A stretch of DNA of 5,436 bases from Gammaproteobacteria bacterium. GTDB taxonomy: Bacteria > Pseudomonadota > Gammaproteobacteria > SZUA-229. The number at the start of each line of letters is the position of its first letter. Position 1 is the stretch's first letter. Shown here one piece after another: positions 1 through 5,436 of this stretch. The notes beneath the pieces are model-generated. The model saw nothing but the letters and a program-made list of their open reading frames with translations. It was not told the DNA's origin and searched no databases. The stretch spans positions 1 through 5,436 of the forward strand of contig DRLE01000188.1 in assembly GCA_011051475.1 (NCBI GenBank). The letters run 5' to 3'. Position numbers and translations under genes: made by a program.

Positions 1-1
1 G

Positions 2-2041
2 ATACCGCGATTATACCTGTATGTGCTCACGGTTCTATGCTTATTTCTGATTATCCAGTCGGCCCTGCGCCTGATCTTCTGGCTGAAATTCCATAACCCG
101 GCCGACCCTGTTTCCACTGCCGACCTGCTCTGGTCATTCTACCTTGGCATGAAGTTCGACCTGCAGGCAACACTGGGCATGTTACTTCCGGTACTCCTAC
201 TTGGCTGGATCCCGCCCTTGCACCCGGTGTACAGCCAGTTTGGTCGGCGTTTCTGGGCCGTATTGATCAGCCTCGCCATCTTCCTGATGTATGTCATCTA
301 TATCACCGATGCCGGCCACTATGCCTATCTGCAGCAGCGGCTCAATGCCACCGCCCTGCGCTTCCTGGAAAACCCCTGGATTTCCGCCACCATGGTCTGG
401 GAAACCTACCCGGTCATCTGGGGCGGCCTGATCCTGCTCGCCGTTACCGCCGTGACCATCTATATCTTCCTCAAGCTCACTGCCTTGATCCGGCCGGAGG
501 AAGGCAAACCCTGGTGGCGCCGCCAGCGCTGGTATTTCCAGATCGTTTTCGCCTTTCTCTCGCTGTTTATCGTGCTGGCCGGTTTTATGGCCAAGATTTC
601 CTGGTACCCGCTGCGCTGGAGTGACGCCTTTTTCAGCACCCACGCCTTCAGTGCGCAGCTGGCTTCCAACCCGGTGATCTACTTCATCAACACCATGAAA
701 AACATCGAGGAAAGCTATGACCCTGAAGCCACCCGCAGGGTCTATCCCATCATGGTGGATTATCTTGGCATCAAGCAGCCGGATGTGGAGACGCTGAACT
801 ACCGGCGTGAATACAGCTTCCCGCAGGATGAGCAGAAGCGACCGAATGTTATCGTGGTTATTCTGGAATCCTTTGCCTCCTACAAGACCACGCTCTCGGG
901 CAACCCCATCGACCCGACCCCCAATATGGCAAAAATTGCCCGCAAGGGTTATTACTTCAGGAACTTCTTCACCCCCAGCACCGGCACCGCACGCTCGGTC
1001 TGGACCTTTACCACCGGTCTGCCGGATATCGAGAAGAACAAGACTTCGACACGTAACCCGCTTATCGTTGACCAGCACACCATTATCAATGACTTCAAAG
1101 GCTACGAGAAATACTATTTTCTCGGCGGCAGCGCCAGCTGGGCCAATATTCGCGGCCTGCTCGCCTCCAATATACCGGGGCTGAAAATCTATGAGGAAGG
1201 CAGCTATGAATCGCCCCGCATCGATGTCTGGGGTATTTCCGACCTGAGCCTGTTCCACGAAGCCAATGCCGTGCTGGCCCGCGAGAAAAAGCCGTTTTTT
1301 GCCGTCATCCAGACCTCCGGCAACCACCGTCCCTACACCATCCCCGAGGATAATGAAGACTTTGTCATGCTGACCGAGGCTGACCTGCCCGAACCCGTAC
1401 AGAATTACGGTTTCCAGTCACTCGAAGAGCTGAACTCCTTCCGTTTTATGGATCACAGCCTCGGCCACTTTATGAAAATGGCGGCCAAAGAACCCTATTT
1501 TGACAACACCCTGTTTGTCTTTTTCGGTGACCACGGCATCCATGCCCCAACCGGCAGTCATATCCTGGCCTGGGAAGAGCAGCTGCGGGTACAGGGCCTG
1601 CGCGTACCACTGGTAATGTTCGGAAAAAGTGTTATCAGCAAACCCGAGGTATTTGATACAATAGCCAGCGAAGTGGATGTGCTGCCAACTATCGCCAGCC
1701 TTACCCGTACGCCCTATCTGGACACCACGCTGGGCCGGGATCTGTTTGACGAGAGTTTCAGCGATGAACGCTACGCTTTCACCATCGAACACGGCAGCGG
1801 TCGAACCATTGGCCTGCTGTCAGACAAGTTCTATCTGCTAAGACAGGTTGACGGTGAAGGCGAACAGCTACATCAGCTAGACGGAAAAAACCCGAGAAAA
1901 GATGTATCAGCAAAGTTCGGTGACGTAAAAAAAGACATGGAAGAAAAGCTTGAGGCCATCTGGCAGACCATACGCTATATGCGCGAAAACAACCGCCCGG
2001 ATGAAACGGAACAACCGGGTGCCACCACCCCTTTACAGTAA
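2..2041 (+). CDS. LtaS/OpgB-like membrane sulfatase-fold phosphotransferase (5'-partial)
   Basis: Probable inner-membrane enzyme that moves a phosphoglycerol or phosphoethanolamine head group from a phospholipid onto a surface glycan on the periplasmic side. Numbering from the GTG at 23, hydrophobic segments lie near residues 1-20, 50-62, 78-95, 131-152 and 171-190, the five-helix layout of the LTA synthase family. A sulfatase-type domain follows from about 273 to 615. Candidate metal ligands and catalytic residues are E282 (VVILESF), T322 (STGTARS, aligning with the LtaS nucleophile threonine), H435 (SGNHRPY) and D503-H504 (FFGDHG). The tail (about 620-672) is charged and probably helical. 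The frame stays open to the left edge, giving IPRLYLY before the GTG, and no Shine-Dalgarno sequence precedes that GTG, so the real start is probably outside the window. The stop is TAA at 2039-2041. Family assignment is strong; donor and acceptor are unknown. A hydrolase is possible but less likely. Confidence 0.88.
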   Translation: MPRLYLYVLTVLCLFLIIQSALRLIFWLKFHNPADPVSTADLLWSFYLGMKFDLQATLGMLLPVLLLGWIPPLHPVYSQFGRRFWAVLISLAIFLMYVIYITDAGHYAYLQQRLNATALRFLENPWISATMVWETYPVIWGGLILLAVTAVTIYIFLKLTALIRPEEGKPWWRRQRWYFQIVFAFLSLFIVLAGFMAKISWYPLRWSDAFFSTHAFSAQLASNPVIYFINTMKNIEESYDPEATRRVYPIMVDYLGIKQPDVETLNYRREYSFPQDEQKRPNVIVVILESFASYKTTLSGNPIDPTPNMAKIARKGYYFRNFFTPSTGTARSVWTFTTGLPDIEKNKTSTRNPLIVDQHTIINDFKGYEKYYFLGGSASWANIRGLLASNIPGLKIYEEGSYESPRIDVWGISDLSLFHEANAVLAREKKPFFAVIQTSGNHRPYTIPEDNEDFVMLTEADLPEPVQNYGFQSLEELNSFRFMDHSLGHFMKMAAKEPYFDNTLFVFFGDHGIHAPTGSHILAWEEQLRVQGLRVPLVMFGKSVISKPEVFDTIASEVDVLPTIASLTRTPYLDTTLGRDLFDESFSDERYAFTIEHGSGRTIGLLSDKFYLLRQVDGEGEQLHQLDGKNPRKDVSAKFGDVKKDMEEKLEAIWQTIRYMRENNRPDETEQPGATTPLQ

Positions 2042-2054
2042 ACAAATAATCCAA

Positions 2055-2059
2055 AGAGG
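2055..2059 (+). promoter_or_regulatory. Ribosome binding site of the UDP-glucuronate decarboxylase gene
   Basis: AGAGG lies 8 bases before the ATG at 2068, in the 26-base gap after the upstream stop codon. It is a good Shine-Dalgarno match at normal spacing and supports that ATG as the start. No terminator-like hairpin is visible in the gap, so readthrough from the upstream gene is likely. Confidence 0.7.
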
Positions 2060-2067
2060 CTTACAAC

Positions 2068-3012
2068 ATGCTTTTGAATGCAAAAAAAATTCTTATCACC
2101 GGCGGTGGCGGCTTCCTCGGATCTCATCTGTGTGAAAGACTGTTAAACGAAGGTCACGAAGTTATCTGCCTCGATAACTTTTTTACCGGTAACAAACACA
2201 ATATTATCCATCTGACAGATAACCCGCGGTTTGAACTGCTTCGCCATGACGTCACCATGCCGCTTTATATTGAAGTTGATGAGATATACAACCTCGCCTG
2301 CCCAGCCTCGCCGATTCATTATCAGCATGATCCGGTACAGACAACAAAAACCTGTGTGCATGGTGCTATCAATATGCTCGGACTGGCCAAGCGAACCGGC
2401 GCGAAAATAATGCAGGCATCAACCTCCGAGGTTTATGGTGACCCCGAAGTCCACCCTCAGGTTGAATCCTACTGGGGAAGGGTTAATCCGATCGGTATAA
2501 GGTCCTGTTACGATGAAGGCAAACGTTGCGCCGAAACCCTTTTTCTCGACTACCACCGGCAGCACAATCTTGATATCAAGATTGCCCGCATTTTCAATAC
2601 CTATGGCCCGCGCATGCATGCAAACGACGGGCGTGTGGTATCCAACTTTATTGTTCAGGCGCTAAAGGGTGAAGATATTACAATTTATGGCGATGGCCAG
2701 CAGTCCCGCTCTTTCTGTTATGTGGATGAAATGGTCGACGCCTTTATACGTCTGATGAACACGGACAGTGATTTCATGGGCCCGGTAAACCTGGGCAACC
2801 CCGGCGAATTCACTATACGTGAACTGGCGGAAAAAACGCTGGAAATGGTCGGATCAAAATCAAAACTGATCAATGAACCCTTGCCCGAGGATGACCCTCG
2901 CCAGCGTCAGCCGGATATCAGTCTGGCCAAAGAAAAACTTGGCTGGGAACCGGTGATAAAACTTGAAGAAGGGCTGGCTAAAACCATTGAATATTTCAAG
3001 TCTGTCATTTAA
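2068..3012 (+). CDS. uxs: UDP-glucuronate decarboxylase (UDP-xylose synthase)
   Basis: Cytoplasmic, NAD-dependent extended short-chain dehydrogenase that converts UDP-glucuronate to UDP-xylose and CO2 through a 4-keto intermediate. The 314-residue protein is full length for the bacterial family. It has the dinucleotide motif G12-x-x-G15-x-x-G18 (TGGGGFLGSH), an acidic residue ending strand 2 (D36, CLDNF), the family signature ACPASPIHYQ at 78-87, the catalytic STSE at 118-121, the Y148-x-x-x-K152 pair inside SCYDEGKR, FNTYGPRM at 176-183 and DDPRQRQPDI at 275-284. The last holds arginines in the position of the catalytic arginine of the related ArnA decarboxylase domain. These signatures separate it from GalE-type epimerases and dTDP-glucose dehydratases. 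Start ATG has a good ribosome binding site. It sits between a membrane phosphotransferase and three glycosyltransferases, which suggests it feeds xylose to a surface glycan. Its substrate needs a UDP-glucose dehydrogenase, absent here. Local GC content is lower than in the flanking genes. Confidence 0.95.
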   Translation: MLLNAKKILITGGGGFLGSHLCERLLNEGHEVICLDNFFTGNKHNIIHLTDNPRFELLRHDVTMPLYIEVDEIYNLACPASPIHYQHDPVQTTKTCVHGAINMLGLAKRTGAKIMQASTSEVYGDPEVHPQVESYWGRVNPIGIRSCYDEGKRCAETLFLDYHRQHNLDIKIARIFNTYGPRMHANDGRVVSNFIVQALKGEDITIYGDGQQSRSFCYVDEMVDAFIRLMNTDSDFMGPVNLGNPGEFTIRELAEKTLEMVGSKSKLINEPLPEDDPRQRQPDISLAKEKLGWEPVIKLEEGLAKTIEYFKSVI

Positions 3013-3031
3013 AAACAAGACAAAATAGAAA

Positions 3032-3799
3032 ATGGCTAAAATCAGCGCCTGCATTATTTCCTTCAATGAAGAGAAAAAAATAGAGGACTGCCTGAAAAGC
3101 CTGCAGGGTATAGCCGATGAAATCGTTGTTGTTGATTCAAACAGCACCGACAATACCGTGGCCATTGCCGCAAAATATACCGACCGGATTATCAATCAGG
3201 ATTTTCTCGGTTTTATCGAACAGAAAAACTTTGCCCTTGAACAGGCCAGCCATGACTGGATACTCAGCCTGGATTGCGACGAAAGACTGTCGGAGGAACT
3301 GCGCCAGTCCATACTGGCCATCAAGGACACTATCGAGCAGGCCGATGCCTACAGCATGGCGCGCAAGACCTTTTATGTTTACCGCTGGCTCAACCACTGC
3401 TGGTACCCCGACCTGAAAACCCGGCTGTTCAACCGGAAAACCGCGCACTGGGGCGGCACCAACCCGCACGACCATATAATTACCGAGGGCAGCAATATCG
3501 TCCGTCTGGCCGGCGACATCCAGCATTACTCCTTCGACAGTATCTCCGACCATCTGAAGACCATCGACAGGTTCACCGAAATCGGTGCGCAGGAACTGAT
3601 ACGCAAAAACAGGTCATTCACGGTATTCAGCCCCCTCACCCACAGCAGCTGGCTGTTTTTCAAGATCTATATCCTCAAACGCGGTTTTCTCGACGGCTTT
3701 GCCGGCCTGGTGGTGGCAACGCTGTCATTTATGCATGTCTTTATCAAATACAGCAAGGCCATTATTATGAGGAAGCAACTGACAACGCAGGAAAACTGA
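3032..3799 (+). CDS. Family 2 glycosyltransferase, WaaE-like (LPS core type)
   Basis: Cytoplasmic-face GT-A glycosyltransferase that probably adds a sugar from a nucleotide-sugar donor to an LPS core or similar acceptor. The 255-residue length is typical of the WaaE/KdtX group, whose characterised members add beta-glucose to the first heptose of the core. Residues 1-100 form the nucleotide-binding half: ACIISFNEE at 6-14, VVVDSNSTD at 32-40 with D35 as a nucleotide contact, and the metal-binding D81-C-D83-E in LSLDCDERLS. A conserved acceptor-side block follows (TRLFNRK at 130-136, WGGTNPHDHI at 140-149, then HYSFDSISDH at 165-174). A hydrophobic stretch at about 221-240 may associate with the membrane. 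NPHDHI replaces the usual VHE-type motif, so glucose specificity should not be assumed. The ATG is 19 bases after the previous stop; the gap is A-rich with no clear Shine-Dalgarno sequence. Family is secure, substrate is not. Confidence 0.88.
   Translation: MAKISACIISFNEEKKIEDCLKSLQGIADEIVVVDSNSTDNTVAIAAKYTDRIINQDFLGFIEQKNFALEQASHDWILSLDCDERLSEELRQSILAIKDTIEQADAYSMARKTFYVYRWLNHCWYPDLKTRLFNRKTAHWGGTNPHDHIITEGSNIVRLAGDIQHYSFDSISDHLKTIDRFTEIGAQELIRKNRSFTVFSPLTHSSWLFFKIYILKRGFLDGFAGLVVATLSFMHVFIKYSKAIIMRKQLTTQEN
3789..3792 (+). promoter_or_regulatory. Ribosome binding site of the GT4 gene, inside the GT2 coding end
   Basis: AGGA lies 8 bases before the ATG at 3801 and inside the last codons of the GT2 gene. 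The GT2 stop (TGA, 3797-3799) is one base before the next ATG, so ribosomes finishing GT2 are well placed to restart on the GT4 gene. Confidence 0.6.
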
Positions 3800-3800
3800 C

Positions 3801-4904
3801 ATGAAGATTCTTACACTCTGCATGTCAAAGGATCTGGGTGGCCTCGAACTCTATGCCCTGCGCTCGGCGCTGGCACTGTCTAAAGATCACGAAGTTGTTT
3901 TTGTCACCGCCAAAGGCGGCAGGCTGGATAACAAACTGCACGAGCTGAAACTGCAGACCTTTTATCTGAATCCCGCTTTCAGGCCCCTGCCACTGCTCAG
4001 CGCTTACAGACTGGCGCGGATTATCGACCGAGAAAAGATCGATATTGTGCACATGCACTGGGGCAAGGATCTCGCCCTTGCCTCACTGGCAAAACGCCTG
4101 AGCCGGCGCAAACCGAAACTGGTCTATACCCGGCAGATGATGATTACCCGCGAGAAAAAGGATATCTATCACCGTTTTCTCTATGCGCAGCTTGACCTGA
4201 TGCTGACCATTACCCGCCAGCTTGAAGAACTCTGCAAACGCTACCTGCCCGGCGAACACATCAGGATACAAACCCTGTACTACGGCGTGAACCCGCCGGA
4301 CAGGTTTCTTGACCAGAACGAAGTACAGCAACTTCGTCAGGAAAAAGGCTTTGCCGCTGATGATTTTGTTGTCGGCCTGTTTGGTCGTCTTGAAGAAGGC
4401 AAGGGCCAGTATCTGCTGATCTCGGCGCTTGCCGAAGCGCGAGCCCGGAATAAACGATTAAAAGCGCTGATCGTCGGTCATGAAATGCTGCCCGGTTACC
4501 GTCAACAACTTAAAGACATGGCTGAAACCGCGCAGATAGATGGGCAGATCGTCTTCAATGATTTTGTCGACAACCCGCAGCAGCTGATGCAGATATGCGA
4601 CTGTATCTGCCTGACTACCTACGAGGAAACCTTCGGCCTGGTGCTGCCCGAGGCCATGCGCGCCGGCGTGGCAGTGGTTGGCAGCAACCGGGGCGGTGTG
4701 CCGGAAATCATCGATCACGGCAAAACCGGCCTGCTGTTCGAGTCACGCGATGCCGACGACTTATGCAGGCAGCTCTGTCTGCTGCATGATCAGCCCGCGC
4801 TGAAAGCAGAGCTTGCCACTGCAGGCAGACAGAAGGCGGACGCCCAGTTCGACAGCGCGCAGCACTTTGCTCAACTGGAAAAGATTTTTACCGATGTCAG
4901 CTAA
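3801..4904 (+). CDS. Family 4 glycosyltransferase (GT-B fold)
   Basis: Retaining glycosyltransferase of the GT4 type, expected to act at the cytoplasmic face on a growing core or surface oligosaccharide. The 367-residue protein has both GT-B halves. The N-terminal half begins MKILTLCMSK and carries the glycine turn LGGLELYAL (12-20) and IVHMHWGKD (82-90). The C-terminal half (from about 188) shows GLFGRLEEGKG (192-202), whose R196 and K201 occupy the positions that bind the donor phosphates, and then the E-x7-E motif E276-E284 in EETFGLVLPEAM. GGVPEIIDHGKTG (298-310) is the usual donor-site loop of the family. There is no signal peptide or clear membrane span. It starts one base after the GT2 stop and its last 11 bases overlap the GT9 gene, so all three are probably expressed together. 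Donor sugar cannot be read from the sequence; xylose, glucose, galactose and hexosamine are all possible. Confidence 0.9.
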   Translation: MKILTLCMSKDLGGLELYALRSALALSKDHEVVFVTAKGGRLDNKLHELKLQTFYLNPAFRPLPLLSAYRLARIIDREKIDIVHMHWGKDLALASLAKRLSRRKPKLVYTRQMMITREKKDIYHRFLYAQLDLMLTITRQLEELCKRYLPGEHIRIQTLYYGVNPPDRFLDQNEVQQLRQEKGFAADDFVVGLFGRLEEGKGQYLLISALAEARARNKRLKALIVGHEMLPGYRQQLKDMAETAQIDGQIVFNDFVDNPQQLMQICDCICLTTYEETFGLVLPEAMRAGVAVVGSNRGGVPEIIDHGKTGLLFESRDADDLCRQLCLLHDQPALKAELATAGRQKADAQFDSAQHFAQLEKIFTDVS

Positions 4905-5436
4905 AAAACAGAAAATTCTTGCCGTGCGTGTCGGCCGCGTTGGCGACACGGTCATGATGACGCCCGCGCTGAAAGCCCTGCTGCAATACTATCCGGATGC
5001 CGAAATCACCCTGCTGCTCAGTCCGGTCGGCAAGCTGTTACTGCGTGATTTTCATCCCAATATTCGTGATATCTGGACCTGGAACCGCAGCGGCCTGTTC
5101 AAACCCTATCGCGACAAAAAGGCCATACTCGACAAGCTGCAAAACACGCACTTCGACAAGATCATCTGTTTTGATACCAGCCCGCGTATCGGCGCCCTGT
5201 TTGAGGACATCGATACCGACTTTCACCAGTACAAGGGCTCTACCGAACTCAAGCACTGCGCCAAAGCCTATATCGACTTTGTTGCCGAGGCCTGCAGCAA
5301 GCCGGTCATTGACAGCTACAATTACCTGCCGGTCAGGAATGAAGACAGGGAGGCGGTGGCACAGGAGCTGCGCCAGCATGGCATAGAGCCGGAAGACAGA
5401 CTGCTGATGATCCACCCCACCTTCAGCGGCTATTCA
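4894..5436 (+). CDS. Family 9 glycosyltransferase, heptosyltransferase-like (3'-partial)
   Basis: N-terminal 181 residues of a GT-B, family 9 enzyme of the kind that adds heptoses to the LPS inner core from ADP-heptose; the gene runs off the right edge. It begins MSAKKQKILAVRVGRVGDTV. ILAVRVGRVGD at 8-18 followed by MMTPALKAL at 21-29 is the family signature, and D18 matches the conserved catalytic aspartate of WaaC (D13 in E. coli). ITLLLSPVGKLLL (38-50) and FDKIICFDTSPR (87-98) fit the following strands of the N-terminal Rossmann domain. LLMIHPTFSGYS (170-181) is the linker and first strand of the C-terminal domain, where many heptosyltransferases read HPGAS. The ATG lies inside the end of the GT4 gene (11-base overlap, frame +1). 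AAAAGA at 4879-4884 is a weak ribosome binding site, so coupling to GT4 translation is likely. Heptose specificity is inferred from family only. Confidence 0.85.
   Translation, partial: MSAKKQKILAVRVGRVGDTVMMTPALKALLQYYPDAEITLLLSPVGKLLLRDFHPNIRDIWTWNRSGLFKPYRDKKAILDKLQNTHFDKIICFDTSPRIGALFEDIDTDFHQYKGSTELKHCAKAYIDFVAEACSKPVIDSYNYLPVRNEDREAVAQELRQHGIEPEDRLLMIHPTFSGYS

Noticed and set aside
197..1327. 376-codon open frame on the - strand, opposite the phosphotransferase gene
   Set aside because: It runs antisense to a gene with an intact domain and catalytic motifs. Its translation is rich in Gly, Asp and Gln without recognisable domains or a hydrophobic pattern, as expected from the complement of GC-rich codons.
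1996..2019. CCCGG ... CCGGG inverted repeat near the end of the phosphotransferase gene, considered as a terminator
   Set aside because: The stem is only 5 base pairs with a 14-base loop, lies inside coding sequence and has no following T-run.
2042..2067. Gap between the phosphotransferase and uxs genes, searched for a promoter or terminator
   Set aside because: Only a ribosome binding site is visible. A TTGACG near 1848 has no matching -10 element at suitable distance, so no promoter is called.
3013..3031. A-rich gap between uxs and the GT2 gene, considered as a regulatory site
   Set aside because: It is 19 bases of mostly A with no hairpin, repeat or clear Shine-Dalgarno sequence; ordinary short intergenic spacer.
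3274..3804. 176-codon + strand open frame overlapping the GT2 gene
   Set aside because: It lies almost wholly inside the GT2 gene in another frame, and its translation is rich in Pro, Arg, Gln and His with no family resemblance.
4997..5386. 129-codon + strand open frame near the right end
   Set aside because: It is out of frame with the GT9 gene, which explains this region with clear family motifs; the translation is Ser/Thr/Pro/Arg-rich low-information sequence.

Overview
The window is a compact, gap-free stretch of five genes, all on the + strand. It looks like part of a surface-polysaccharide / lipopolysaccharide (LPS) core assembly locus of a Gram-negative bacterium, most likely a gammaproteobacterium. 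That placement is an inference from the mix of a WaaE-like GT2, a GT4 and a heptosyltransferase-like GT9 enzyme, moderate GC content, and general protein similarity. The species cannot be named from the sequence.

Layout: (1) From the left edge to 2041, a five-helix membrane protein with a large periplasmic sulfatase-fold domain (LtaS/OpgB-like phosphoglycerol or phosphoethanolamine transferase); its true start lies left of the window. (2) 2068-3012, a UDP-glucuronate decarboxylase (UDP-xylose synthase), the most securely identified gene. (3) 3032-3799, a family 2 glycosyltransferase related to the LPS-core enzyme WaaE. (4) 3801-4904, a GT-B family 4 glycosyltransferase. (5) From 4894 past the right edge, the N-terminal part of a family 9 (heptosyltransferase-like) glycosyltransferase.

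The intergenic gaps are 26, 19 and 1 bases, followed by an 11-base overlap. No terminator-like hairpin is visible, so the genes probably share a transcript and the last two junctions are probably translationally coupled. A coherent but inferred reading is that the decarboxylase supplies UDP-xylose, the three cytoplasmic glycosyltransferases add sugars to a lipid A-core or similar acceptor, and the membrane sulfatase-fold enzyme decorates the product with a phospholipid-derived head group on the periplasmic side. No UDP-glucose dehydrogenase, flippase, polymerase or ligase is present in the window.

No RNA gene, mobile element, CRISPR array or long repeat was seen, and no non-coding stretch exceeds 26 bases. 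I found no clear evidence of a new system. The points worth a second look are the UDP-xylose synthase inside an LPS-type cluster, non-canonical motifs in the GT2 and GT9 enzymes, and a local fall in GC content around the decarboxylase gene.
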